This document shows, one piece after another, positions 17,365-26,163 of a stretch of DNA of 64,000 nucleotides. Positions within the stretch are counted from its first letter, which is position 1, and the number at the start of each line of letters is the position of its first letter. The notes beneath the pieces were generated by a model that worked only from the letters and a program-made list of their open reading frames with translations, did no database searches and had not been told where the DNA came from. Source of the stretch: W0P28-013 sp964570565 (lineage in GTDB: Bacteria; Bacteroidota; Bacteroidia; Bacteroidales; Paludibacteraceae); NCBI GenBank assembly GCA_964570565.1, contig CAZMYT010000005.1, positions 62,001 through 126,000 of the forward strand. The letters are read 5' to 3'. Position numbers and translations under genes: made by a program.

Positions 17365-17826
17365 TTATCGTGTAATTAGAAGATTTGGATACGATAAGAT
17401 ATCAGGATTAAAAAGATACCGTTTGTTGGCGATATCTACTTTGCAGAATATATGTGTCAATCCATTGCTAACGAGCAAATAAGGAACTTGTAAATTTAGA
17501 TTATAAACGGCTATTTGGTCGAACACAGCTTGTGTTAACTCCACATGAGGCGCTTTATACTCCACTATCATCAACGGCTCGTAATGCTCGTCGTACACCA
17601 CCGTATCGCAACGTTTAGCGAGTCCATTGTATGTAATGGTAGTTTCATTGCTCAAGCGAGTTTGCGGAACTTCTAATGCTTCAATAAGGTGTGCTATCAT
17701 GTTTTGACGAACCCACTCTTCAGGCGTCAAAGTAACATAACGACGTCTGATTTGATCAAAAATCTGTTGTTTAGCGCCAACCGATTTGATCTTGAAGCTA
17801 TAAGTAGGTAAATTTAATACAACCAT
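17365..17826 (-). CDS. Small protein with HsdR N-terminal (PD-(D/E)XK) nuclease domain
   Basis: A 153-residue stand-alone protein resembling the N-terminal nuclease domain of type I restriction R subunits. The fold's active-site pattern is intact: CDTVVYDEHYEPLMIVEYKAP near 84-105 holds the D and E-x-K residues, followed by the QxxxY-like helix QIAVYNL. No helicase, HsdM or HsdS is present, so it is not part of a restriction system here. I recall such proteins near holA in Bacteroidales, which would suggest a DNA maintenance role. The start is the ATG 20 bases after a TATCTTTG box. Confidence 0.75.
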   Translation of the reverse strand: MVVLNLPTYSFKIKSVGAKQQIFDQIRRRYVTLTPEEWVRQNMIAHLIEALEVPQTRLSNETTITYNGLAKRCDTVVYDEHYEPLMIVEYKAPHVELTQAVFDQIAVYNLNLQVPYLLVSNGLTHIFCKVDIANKRYLFNPDILSYPNLLITR

Positions 17827-17845
17827 TTTCTAGGATTTGCGAATA

Positions 17846-17853
17846 CAAAGATA
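17846..17853 (-). promoter_or_regulatory. -7 promoter box for the HsdR-N gene
   Basis: TATCTTTG on the minus strand, 19 bases before the ATG at 17826. Confidence 0.55.
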
Positions 17854-17876
17854 ATAAAAATGAAAGATAAAACGCT

Positions 17877-18650
17877 ATGAAGACAAAAGAGGAAATCGTA
17901 AAAAATTGGTTAGTGCGCTACACGCAACGACCACTCGAACAATTTGACGAATACATTTTATTGTGTAATTTTAATAATTATGTCGAGAAATTCGCAGAAA
18001 CATTTGGCGTACCTGTTTTTGGCAGCAAAAGCAATATGCCCAACGCATCGGCCAATGGCATCACCATTATCAACTTTGGCATAGGTAGCCCTAACGCGGC
18101 GCTAATTATGGATTTGTTGTCGGCTATTCGTCCTAAAGCCGTCCTATTTTTAGGGAAATGCGGTGGTTTAAAAGATAAAAACCAAATTGGTGATTATATT
18201 TTACCAAGTGCGGCTATTCGTGGCGATGGTACTTCAAACGACTATTTTCCACCTGAAATTCCAGCGTTACCAGCGTTTAACTTACAGCGTTCAGTATCGT
18301 CAAATATTCGCGATTTTGGACACGACTACTGGACTGGAACGGTATACACTACCAACCGTCGCGTGTGGGAGCACGACGAAAAATTCAAAGAAACGTTGAA
18401 AATAACACGTGCACAAGCTGTTGATATGGAAACGGCTACCCTTTTTAGCGTTGGTTTTTTCAACTCCATTCCTACAGGTGCGCTGTTATTAGTATCGGAT
18501 ATGCCAATGCACGAAGCAGGCATAAAAACCGAAGAAAGCGACAAGCAAGTAACCAAACAATTTGCCGAAGAACATCTCAATATTGGTATCAAATCATTGG
18601 AATCACTCAAAAGCAATAGTAAAACTATCAAACACTTGCGTTACGAATAA
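17877..18650 (+). CDS. AMP nucleosidase (short form)
   Basis: A 257-residue nucleoside phosphorylase-fold enzyme, probably hydrolysing AMP to adenine and ribose 5-phosphate. The glycine-rich INFGIGSPNAALIMDLL near 64, FLGKCGGLKD, and the catalytic-loop QAVDMETATLFSVGF near 179 fit the family. The bacterial Amn of E. coli is much longer; this length fits the short form used in Bacteroidota. The stop overlaps the holA ATG by one base, so the two genes are translationally coupled. A related nucleosidase or phosphorylase activity cannot be excluded. Confidence 0.8.
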   Translation: MKTKEEIVKNWLVRYTQRPLEQFDEYILLCNFNNYVEKFAETFGVPVFGSKSNMPNASANGITIINFGIGSPNAALIMDLLSAIRPKAVLFLGKCGGLKDKNQIGDYILPSAAIRGDGTSNDYFPPEIPALPAFNLQRSVSSNIRDFGHDYWTGTVYTTNRRVWEHDEKFKETLKITRAQAVDMETATLFSVGFFNSIPTGALLLVSDMPMHEAGIKTEESDKQVTKQFAEEHLNIGIKSLESLKSNSKTIKHLRYE

Positions 18651-19666
18651 TGGCTAAACAAGTTTTGACATACGAACAGCTAATGTCGTCGCTGAAACGC
18701 AAAGAGTATAAGCCCGTGTATATGCTCATGGGCGACGAGTCGTTCTATATCGATCAAATTGCCGATTATATAGAAGAACACGTTTTAACAGAAGACGAAA
18801 AAGCTTTTAATCAGACCATTTTATACGGGAAAGATACCAGTTTAGGCGAAATTATTATGGCAGCCAAACGCTATCCCATGATGTCGCCCTATCAGGTTAT
18901 CATTGTCAAAGAAGCGCAACATATCAAGAATTTCGACGACTTACAATTTTATCTTGAGAATCCTTTAAATTCCACATTATTAGTTTTTTGCCATAAATAC
19001 GGTAAGTTGGACGGTCGTAAAAAATCGACCCAAGAAATCGAAAAGAAAGGTGTTCTATTTGAATCAAAAAAACTATTTGACAATCAGGTTGCTGGTTGGA
19101 TAGAATCGTATGTTAAATCGATGCAAGTGGGCATTGACAATAAAGCGTCCAACATGTTGGCCGAATATCTTGGAAACGATTTGACACGTATCGTTCACGA
19201 AGTTGAAAAGTTACTGATTACTAAACCAAAAGAGCAAACTTCCATTACGCCTGAATTGATTGAACGTAACATTGGCATCAGCAAAGATTATAACAATTTT
19301 GAGCTGGTTAGTGCTTTGACCAATAAGGATATTCTGAAGTGTAATCGTATTGTAGATTATTTTGGTAAAAATACCAAGAATAATCCTTTAGTGGTAACTA
19401 TTACGGTTATGTTCAACTTTTTCTCTAATCTATTGTTCTATCATTCGTTGAAAGATAAAAGTCAAATGAATGTGGCCAATGAACTCAAAATAAATCCCTA
19501 TTTTGTAAAGGATTTTCAGCAAGCCGCCTCACGCTACAACTCAGCCAAAGTAACCCAAATTATCAGCGATATTCGCAAAACAGACGTTCAGAGCAAAGGA
19601 TTTGGTAATAGTTCTATTTCAGATTACGACTTATTGAAAGAATTGGTTTTTAAAATCTTACATTAA
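18650..19666 (+). CDS. holA: DNA polymerase III subunit delta
   Basis: A 338-residue clamp-loader delta subunit, which opens the beta sliding clamp. It has the AAA+-like fold without a working P-loop: PVYMLMGDESFYIDQI near 18, an alpha/beta core with PYQVIIVKEAQHI and the helical collar at the C-terminus (EFVFKIL-type ending). The family is divergent and recognised by this overall pattern. It overlaps the AMP nucleosidase stop by one base and is followed 18 bases later by a dehydrogenase gene. Confidence 0.88.
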   Translation: MAKQVLTYEQLMSSLKRKEYKPVYMLMGDESFYIDQIADYIEEHVLTEDEKAFNQTILYGKDTSLGEIIMAAKRYPMMSPYQVIIVKEAQHIKNFDDLQFYLENPLNSTLLVFCHKYGKLDGRKKSTQEIEKKGVLFESKKLFDNQVAGWIESYVKSMQVGIDNKASNMLAEYLGNDLTRIVHEVEKLLITKPKEQTSITPELIERNIGISKDYNNFELVSALTNKDILKCNRIVDYFGKNTKNNPLVVTITVMFNFFSNLLFYHSLKDKSQMNVANELKINPYFVKDFQQAASRYNSAKVTQIISDIRKTDVQSKGFGNSSISDYDLLKELVFKILH

Positions 19667-19684
19667 TCTAATCATAAGCCAGCT

Positions 19685-20641
19685 ATGGAAATTCTATTTA
19701 CAACGCAACTGCCACTAAATGGTTTCTCGTCACTCAGTGCTCATAAATTAATCATGCCTTCTACTCCACGCTTTTCACGCGCTGAGTTGGAACGTCTCAT
19801 TACGCAATGTGATGTGCTGGTTTCTACATTCGATTATACGATAGACAAAGCGCTTATAGACAAAGCGCAGAAATTAAAACTGATAGCCAACTTTGGAGTC
19901 GGATTTAACAATGTGGATATTGATACTGCATCAGAACGCCATATAGTAGTAACCAATACGCCCGACCCTGTTATTGAACCGACGGCCGAACAGACTCTGA
20001 ATTTAATGCTTGCCATAGCTCATCGCACAGCGGAACTCGACCGTAAGATGCGCCAAACCAGCGATATAAAAATAGGCGTGATGAATAATTTAGGCATTTG
20101 CATTTATGGCAAAACATTGGGCATCGTTGGTCTTGGTAGAATTGGACAAGCGGTAGCTAAACGTGCTTTAGCTTGCGGCATGCGCATCATTTACCACAAT
20201 CGTCAACGTGTAGAAATGGCAATAGAACAAACGTGCAAAGCTACTTATGTAAGTTTTGATGAGTTACTCGCACAATCTGATTTTATCTCCTTACACGTAC
20301 CTTATTACAAAGAATCACACCATTTAATCAATGACGCAGCTTTTCAAAAAATGAAAAAGGGCGCAACGCTTATCAATACAGCGCGTGGTGCGGTGGTAGA
20401 TGAAAAGTCGTTGATAAAAAACTTGAAAAACGGTACACTTTGGGGTGCAGCACTCGATGTATTTGAAAAAGAACCTGTTATTTCGCCAGAATTGTTTGAA
20501 CTCGACAACGTAGTACTCTCTCCTCATATTGGCACAGGCACCATTGATGGACGCCTAGCGATGTGCGAATGCGTATCTGACAACATTCTACACTTTGAAA
20601 AGCGACAATTCGATAAACTCGATTGGGTAAATAAGTTTTAA
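19685..20641 (+). CDS. D-isomer-specific 2-hydroxyacid dehydrogenase
   Basis: A 318-residue NAD(P)-dependent dehydrogenase. The nucleotide-binding fingerprint GLGRIG lies near 149 in LGIVGLGRIGQAVAKR, the catalytic-arginine segment reads INTARGAVVDE near 235, and the catalytic histidine is in SPHIGTGT near 285. The family reduces 2-ketoacids such as hydroxypyruvate, glyoxylate or pyruvate; the exact substrate is not clear. It is the last gene of the unit before the terminator at 20661. Confidence 0.85.
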   Translation: MEILFTTQLPLNGFSSLSAHKLIMPSTPRFSRAELERLITQCDVLVSTFDYTIDKALIDKAQKLKLIANFGVGFNNVDIDTASERHIVVTNTPDPVIEPTAEQTLNLMLAIAHRTAELDRKMRQTSDIKIGVMNNLGICIYGKTLGIVGLGRIGQAVAKRALACGMRIIYHNRQRVEMAIEQTCKATYVSFDELLAQSDFISLHVPYYKESHHLINDAAFQKMKKGATLINTARGAVVDEKSLIKNLKNGTLWGAALDVFEKEPVISPELFELDNVVLSPHIGTGTIDGRLAMCECVSDNILHFEKRQFDKLDWVNKF

Positions 20642-20660
20642 GAATACTTTATTAAATAAT

Positions 20661-20698
20661 AAAAAGGCGGGACTACTGATATAGTTCCGCCTTTTTTA
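20661..20698 (+). terminator. Terminator after the 2-hydroxyacid dehydrogenase
   Basis: AAAAAGGCGGGAC pairs with GTTCCGCCTTTTTT (one G-T pair) over an eight-base loop, ending in a T-run. It can also serve the convergent membrane-protein gene. Confidence 0.88.
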
Positions 20699-20719
20699 TG
20701 TGATGAGAATTGTTTTATA

Positions 20720-21148
20720 TTACAATAAAAATGATCCAATAACAGCTACAGGAACCATCAATAGTGATACTACTAACATCACAATGGTGAAAATTCCCAT
20801 AAATTTCCAATAGGATTTCATCCGGTTCAACGCTTGTTCCATCATCTCCGTATTGCTTTCGGCAATGGCTTGTTCAGTTTTTTGTGAAAATTGTAGCAAA
20901 TACAGCGCAGGCATCACTAAAATGCCACCTAAAATGATGTAAACAAGAGCGAGTGGAGCCAACATAGCAGCACTTAAATCGGGTTGAATCTGTGCCATAA
21001 AATGACCTGACACTAAGAGTAAAATGCCCATTAACACACAGATGGCAACACCAATAAACGACAACACAGCATAAAATTTACTCCATTTAGCTGTGGTTAA
21101 CAGATCTTTTTTACCAGCTTCGGTAATTACTATCGTAGTTTCTTCCAT
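20720..21148 (-). CDS. Small membrane protein, DUF5362-like
   Basis: A 142-residue protein with three to four hydrophobic helices (about 27-48, 63-86 and 114-141) and a 25-residue polar amphipathic stretch between them (QKTEQAIAESNTEMMEQALNRM). It has no signal peptide. It resembles the small DUF5362 family by overall pattern, but I am not certain. It is a single-gene unit with its own -7 box and lies downstream of the nifJ terminator. Confidence 0.6.
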   Translation of the reverse strand: MEETTIVITEAGKKDLLTTAKWSKFYAVLSFIGVAICVLMGILLLVSGHFMAQIQPDLSAAMLAPLALVYIILGGILVMPALYLLQFSQKTEQAIAESNTEMMEQALNRMKSYWKFMGIFTIVMLVVSLLMVPVAVIGSFLL

Positions 21149-21173
21149 AAGTGAACGATTTAAAATTAAGACT

Positions 21174-21181
21174 CAAATGTA
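21174..21181 (-). promoter_or_regulatory. -7 promoter box for the DUF5362-like gene
   Basis: TACATTTG on the minus strand, 25 bases before the ATG at 21148. Confidence 0.5.
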
Positions 21182-21196
21182 GGTATTATATCTGAT

Positions 21197-21236
21197 AAAA
21201 AAAATAGAGCAGAAAAAAAATCTGCTCTATTTTTTT
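21197..21236 (-). terminator. nifJ terminator
   Basis: AAAAAATAGAGCAGA and TCTGCTCTATTTTTT form a perfect 15-pair hairpin with an A-run loop (T-run on the minus strand), directly after the nifJ stop. Confidence 0.92.
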
Positions 21237-21241
21237 ATGAA

Positions 21242-24200
21242 TTACTCCCAACCTTGTGACAGTAATCGTTTATAGCTCTTATAACGCCATTTTGCATTAT
21301 CTTCAGCTGCTTGGAACAATTCAGCTGCTTCGGTAGGATATTGTTTCATAACCGAAGAGAAACGCACTTCGCTTTTTAAGAAATCTTGGAATTTACTCCA
21401 ATCTGGTTCTTTGCTATCGAGCAGGAATGGATTTTGACCGGCTTCTTCCAACATAGGGTTATAACGCCATAATTGCCAGTAACCACACTCTACTGCTTGT
21501 GCTTCTTGAGCTTGCGCCTTTCCCATTCCTGCTTTCAAACCATGGCTTATACATGGTGAATAAGCAATAACCAATGATGGTCCAGGATAAGCTTCAGCTT
21601 CGCGGAATGCTTTTAAACATTGTGCTTGGTCAGCGCCCATTGCCACTTGTGCTACGTACACATAACCATAAGTGGTAGCCATCATACCTAAATCTTTTTT
21701 ACGAACACGTTTACCTGCAGCAGCAAATTTTGCAATAGCGCCCACAGGAGTTGATTTAGAAGCTTGACCGCCAGTATTGGAATATACTTCGGTATCCAAA
21801 ACCAAGATATTTACATCTTTACCTGACGCAATAACGTGATCGAGGCCACCATAACCAATATCGTACGAAGCGCCATCACCACCAATAATCCATTGAGAAC
21901 GTTTTACTAAATAATGACTTAAAGCACTAATTTGTTTGCAAGAGTCACAATCGCAAGACTGAACAGTTGGTACAATTTTAGCAGCCAATTCTTTGGTTTT
22001 ATCAGCATCGTTACGATTTTCAATCCACTCATTAAACAAACCTTTCAACTCGTCGGAACAACAAGTACAGGTTTGAGCTTCCTGCATGAGTCGTACTAAA
22101 CGATCACGCATTTTATCGTTAGCCAAGGTCATACCCATACCAAATTCACAGAAATCTTCGAATAAAGAGTTTGCCCAAGCTGGACCTTGACCTTTATCGT
22201 TGGTTGTATATGGAGTTGATGGTACAGAACCTGAATAGATTGACGAACAACCTGTAGCATTTGCCACCATTTCTCTATCGCCAAATAATTGTGTGATTAA
22301 TTTCACATAAGGTGTTTCACCACAACCAGAACAAGCGCCAGAGAACTCAAACAAAGGTGTTGCAAACTGTGAGTTTTTAACATTCGCTTTAATATCTACT
22401 AAATGTTGTTTGCTAGCTACCTTATCAGCACAATACGTCCAGTTTTCAACTTGATTTAACTGGCTTTCAAACGGCTGCATGGTCAATGCTTTGCCACCTT
22501 TTTTAGGATTACCAGGACAAACATCAGCACAGTTACCACAACCTAAACAGTCGAGCACATCCACTTGAATACGGAAGGTCATGCCTTCAAACGATTTACC
22601 AACCGCTTTCAATGTATCGAAATTAGCACCTTTTTGTTCTGATTCATCCAATACGAAAGGTCGAATTGAAGCGTGAGGACAAACATAAGCACATTTATTA
22701 CATTGAATACAGTTGTCAGGATTCCATTCTGGTACAAATGCAGCAACACCACGTTTTTCATATTTTGATGTACCTTGATGCCAAGTTCCATCTTCAATAC
22801 CTTTGAATGCTGAAACTGGCAATAAATCACCATTTTGAGCATTAATTGGGCGAACTACTTCGTTGATAAATGCAGGATCGTGATTTTCAGCATTTTTATC
22901 GTTAGGTAATGAAGCCCAAGCTGGATCTACCGACAATTGTTCGTATTCGCCACCGCGGTCAACTGCAGCATAATTTTTATTCACAATCTCTTCCCCTTTC
23001 TTGCCATACGATTTAAGAATGAATTTTTTCATTTGCTCAATCGCCAAGTCAACAGGAATAACCTGTGTGATGCGGAAAAATGCTGATTGCAAAATAGTAT
23101 TGGTACGGTTACCTAAACCAATTTCTTGTGCAATTTTAGTTGCATTGATATAGTAAACTTTGATATTTTTCTTCGCAAAATAGCGTTTGACATCGTTTGG
23201 TAGGTGTTTAGCCAACTCCTCACCCGTCCAAATGGTGTTCAATAAGAACGTGCCATTTTCACGCAAACCACGTGTTACATCATACATATGCAAGTAAGCT
23301 TGTACGTGGCAAGCAACGAAGTTTGGTGTATTTACCAAATAAGTACTACGAATAGGTGCATCACCAAAACGTAAGTGCGAGCAGGTAAAACCACCCGACT
23401 TCTTAGAGTCGTATGAGAAATATGCCTGACAATATTTAGTTGTATTATCACCAATAATTTTTACAGAGTTTTTGTTAGCACCAACAGTACCGTCAGCACC
23501 TAAACCATAAAATTTAGCTTCGTACATACCTTCGCCACCCAAAGCAATTTCTTCTTTTTGTGGAAGTGAGGTAAAGGTTACATCATCTTCAATACCAATA
23601 GTAAATAAGTTCTTAGGCATTGGTAATGCTAAGTTTTCGTAAACAGCCAAAATTTGAGCTGGCGTTGTGTCTTTTGAACCTAAACCATAACGGCCACCCA
23701 CAACCAATGGAGCATCTGCTTGACCATATAAAACATCTTTAACATCCAAGTAAAGTGGTTCGCCCGTTGCACCAGGTTCTTTAGTACGATCCAATACAGC
23801 AATGCGTTTAGCTGTTTTTGGAAGTACCGACAAGAAATGTTTCGCAGAGAATGGACGATATAAGTGTACCGAAACCAAACCTACTTTTTCGCCTTGAGCT
23901 ACTAAGTAATCAATAGCTTCGCGAGCAGCTTCGGTAACCGAACCCATGGCAATAATCACGCGATCTGCGTCATCAGCACCATAATAATCGAACAAGCCAT
24001 ATTTGCGGCCTGTGATTTTATATATTTCATTCATGTATTCTTCCACGATAGCAGGAACTGCATCGTAGAAAGGATTTGAGCTTTCACGATGTTGGAAGAA
24101 ATGATCAGGATTTTCAGCCATACCACGTGCCACAGGGTTCTCAGGAGTTAAGGCACGACTACGGAACTCTGCTAATGCTTTTTGATCGATAAGACCTGCG

Positions 24201-24778
24201 AGGTCTTCATTTTCAATCGATTCAATTTTTTGAATTTCGTGTGAGGTACGGAATCCATCGAAGAAATTCACAAAAGGTACACGGCTTTTAATGGTAGCTA
24301 AATGTGCCACACCCGCTAAATCCATCACCTCTTGTACTGAGCCTTCAGCCAACATAGCAAAACCAGTTTGGCGACAAGCCATAACGTCTTGATGATCGCC
24401 AAAAATACAAAGTGCATGACTGGCTAATGTACGTGCCGACACGTGAAATACGCATGGAAGTAATTCACCAGCAATTTTGTACATATTAGGAATCATCAAC
24501 AATAAACCTTGAGATGCGGTGTAAGTAGTAGTCAACGCACCTGCTTGTAATGAACCATGTACAGCACCTGCTGCACCGCCTTCCGATTGCATTTCTTGAA
24601 CTAAGACAGTTTCACCGAAAATGTTTTTACGTCCAGCCGCAGACCATTCATCAACATACTCTGCCATCGTTGAGGATGGCGTAATTGGGTAAATAGCAGC
24701 CACTTCTGAGAACATATACGAGATATGCGCTGCAGCCTGATTACCATCACAAGTAATAAATTTCTTTTGTTTAGCCAT
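21242..24778 (-). CDS. nifJ: Pyruvate:ferredoxin (flavodoxin) oxidoreductase
   Basis: A single-chain PFOR of about 1178 residues that oxidises pyruvate to acetyl-CoA and CO2 and reduces ferredoxin, a central step of anaerobic fermentation. Visible parts: N-terminal pyrimidine-binding region with YPITPSSTMAEY, a ferredoxin-like insert with two [4Fe-4S] motifs (CIQCNKCAYVCP near 689 and CLGCGNCADVCP near 742), a further cluster ligand in CSGCGE near 813, and the TPP site GGDGASYDIG near 964 with NTGGQ near 999. The frame extends upstream to 24826, but the -7 box at 24824 rules that out; the ATG at 24778 is used. Length matches the family. Confidence 0.97.
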   Translation of the reverse strand: MAKQKKFITCDGNQAAAHISYMFSEVAAIYPITPSSTMAEYVDEWSAAGRKNIFGETVLVQEMQSEGGAAGAVHGSLQAGALTTTYTASQGLLLMIPNMYKIAGELLPCVFHVSARTLASHALCIFGDHQDVMACRQTGFAMLAEGSVQEVMDLAGVAHLATIKSRVPFVNFFDGFRTSHEIQKIESIENEDLAGLIDQKALAEFRSRALTPENPVARGMAENPDHFFQHRESSNPFYDAVPAIVEEYMNEIYKITGRKYGLFDYYGADDADRVIIAMGSVTEAAREAIDYLVAQGEKVGLVSVHLYRPFSAKHFLSVLPKTAKRIAVLDRTKEPGATGEPLYLDVKDVLYGQADAPLVVGGRYGLGSKDTTPAQILAVYENLALPMPKNLFTIGIEDDVTFTSLPQKEEIALGGEGMYEAKFYGLGADGTVGANKNSVKIIGDNTTKYCQAYFSYDSKKSGGFTCSHLRFGDAPIRSTYLVNTPNFVACHVQAYLHMYDVTRGLRENGTFLLNTIWTGEELAKHLPNDVKRYFAKKNIKVYYINATKIAQEIGLGNRTNTILQSAFFRITQVIPVDLAIEQMKKFILKSYGKKGEEIVNKNYAAVDRGGEYEQLSVDPAWASLPNDKNAENHDPAFINEVVRPINAQNGDLLPVSAFKGIEDGTWHQGTSKYEKRGVAAFVPEWNPDNCIQCNKCAYVCPHASIRPFVLDESEQKGANFDTLKAVGKSFEGMTFRIQVDVLDCLGCGNCADVCPGNPKKGGKALTMQPFESQLNQVENWTYCADKVASKQHLVDIKANVKNSQFATPLFEFSGACSGCGETPYVKLITQLFGDREMVANATGCSSIYSGSVPSTPYTTNDKGQGPAWANSLFEDFCEFGMGMTLANDKMRDRLVRLMQEAQTCTCCSDELKGLFNEWIENRNDADKTKELAAKIVPTVQSCDCDSCKQISALSHYLVKRSQWIIGGDGASYDIGYGGLDHVIASGKDVNILVLDTEVYSNTGGQASKSTPVGAIAKFAAAGKRVRKKDLGMMATTYGYVYVAQVAMGADQAQCLKAFREAEAYPGPSLVIAYSPCISHGLKAGMGKAQAQEAQAVECGYWQLWRYNPMLEEAGQNPFLLDSKEPDWSKFQDFLKSEVRFSSVMKQYPTEAAELFQAAEDNAKWRYKSYKRLLSQGWE

Positions 24779-24823
24779 TTTGTTAAATATTTTAGTGGTG
24801 TTAGATTTTGACCTAATAGGTGG

Positions 24824-24831
24824 CAAAGATA
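24824..24831 (-). promoter_or_regulatory. -7 promoter box for nifJ
   Basis: TATCTTTG followed by CC on the minus strand, 45 bases before the nifJ ATG. It decides the start codon against the longer reading frame. Confidence 0.65.
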
Positions 24832-24883
24832 TAAAAAAATAAGTATTGAATCACCTATTTGGAGTGAGAGTTATCAACAACAG

Positions 24884-24921
24884 CACCCCAAAATCAATAA
24901 AATTACAACTATTTTAGGGTG
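24884..24921. repeat. Imperfect inverted repeat between nifJ and the ybaK-like gene
   Basis: CACCCCAAAAT (24884-24894) and ATTTTAGGGTG (24911-24921) pair over ten of eleven positions across 16 bases. There is no T-run on the minus strand, so it is not a standard terminator. It may be a transcript-end structure of the four-gene operon or a regulatory site for nifJ. Confidence 0.35.
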
Positions 24922-24954
24922 TAAACCTTCTAATTTATTGTCACTTTGCTATTT

Positions 24955-25434
24955 TTACAGCAATGCAGATAACATAGCGTTAGAACAGGAAATTAAATCC
25001 GTTGGACTTAATTTTATTTGTAAACCACGCACGCCAGCACTAATGTAAATGTAATCGTATAATTGGCAAGTTTCGTGAATGTACGTTGGGAAATGCTTTT
25101 TCATACCCAATGGCGAACAACCTCCACGAATATACCCTGTAAGTCCTAATAAATCCTTCATCGGAATTAAGGCACAATTTTTATTCCCTGATGCTTTGGC
25201 TGCTAATTTTAAATCCACTTCGTCGGCACCAGGAATCACACAAACAAAAAATCCAGTTTTATCACCACGTAAAACCAACGTTTTAAAAACCAGTTCGATA
25301 GGTTCATTTAGTAGCTTAGCGACGTGTACCGCACTTAAATCCGATTCATCAACTTCGTACGGAATCAAGTCGTAATTTACGTGGTAACTATCCAATAACC
25401 GCGCCACATTGGTTTTTTGAATTTTTGCAGCCAT
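24955..25434 (-). CDS. ybaK: Cys-tRNA(Pro) deacylase, YbaK/EbsC family
   Basis: A 159-residue trans-editing domain protein that hydrolyses mischarged Cys-tRNA(Pro). It has the family pattern: NVARLLDSYHVNYDLIPY at the start, the AVHVAKLLN helix, KTLVLRGDKTGFFVCVIPG, and the substrate-pocket lysine and GYIRGGCSPLGMKK near 105-120. Length is as expected. The ATG is three bases after the stop of the LutA-like gene, so it is the last gene of a four-gene operon. Confidence 0.88.
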   Translation of the reverse strand: MAAKIQKTNVARLLDSYHVNYDLIPYEVDESDLSAVHVAKLLNEPIELVFKTLVLRGDKTGFFVCVIPGADEVDLKLAAKASGNKNCALIPMKDLLGLTGYIRGGCSPLGMKKHFPTYIHETCQLYDYIYISAGVRGLQIKLSPTDLISCSNAMLSALL

Positions 25435-25437
25435 ACT

Positions 25438-26157
25438 TTATTTTGCGTTCAAAATATCTGCCAAATGAATACCACGAATAGGAAATCCTTGTTTTTGGCA
25501 GTAACTGGTAATATTCATCAAGCATGAAGCCTCTGTACCTACAATGTATTCTGCTCCCGTAGCCAGCGCATACTCCACTTTTTTGGCAACCATGGCTGTA
25601 GAAATATCGGTTTGTTTTATAGCAAATGTACCCCCAAAACCACAACACGTAGTACTCTCTTCCATCTCTATTAATTCTAATCCTTTCACGTGACTCAACA
25701 AGCGTTCTGGCTCATTTGTAAGTCCATATTCTCGAATAGATGAACAAGAACGATGCAACGTTACTTTATGAGGAAAAACGGCTCCCAAATCAACTATTTT
25801 CAACTGATTACATAAAAAATCAGATAGTTCGAACAAGTTATTGGACACCGTATCGCACAACGCTAGTTTTTCGGCCTCATTAGGGAATAGTTTGGCATAG
25901 TGACGTTTGATAAATCCGGTACACGAACCAGAAGGCGACACAATAGGAATATTAGGGTTATAATCGTTGAAAAACTTCTCAGCTAAGGCTTTGCTCTCCG
26001 CCCAATAGCCACTATTAAACGCTGGTTGACCACAGCATGTTTGATTGGGATTATAAATCACTTCACAACCCACTTTTTGGAGAATTTCGAGCGTATTTTG
26101 ACCTGTTTGTGGATACAATTGGTCAATATAGCAAGGTATAAAGAGTTGAACTTTCAT
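25438..26157 (-). CDS. LutA-like (Fe-S)-binding CCG-domain protein
   Basis: A 239-residue protein with two cysteine-rich CCG domains. The cysteines are C9, C41-C42 (TCCGQP) and C79 (GSC) in the first, and C138, C171-C172 (TCCGFGG) and C212 in the second, the pattern that binds a non-cubane iron-sulfur cluster in LutA, GlpC and heterodisulfide reductase subunits. LutA works with LutB and LutC in lactate oxidation, but neither is visible in this window, so the partner is unknown. It lies six bases after the EEP-family gene and three before ybaK. Confidence 0.85.
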   Translation of the reverse strand: MKVQLFIPCYIDQLYPQTGQNTLEILQKVGCEVIYNPNQTCCGQPAFNSGYWAESKALAEKFFNDYNPNIPIVSPSGSCTGFIKRHYAKLFPNEAEKLALCDTVSNNLFELSDFLCNQLKIVDLGAVFPHKVTLHRSCSSIREYGLTNEPERLLSHVKGLELIEMEESTTCCGFGGTFAIKQTDISTAMVAKKVEYALATGAEYIVGTEASCLMNITSYCQKQGFPIRGIHLADILNAK

Positions 26158-26163
26158 AACGGA

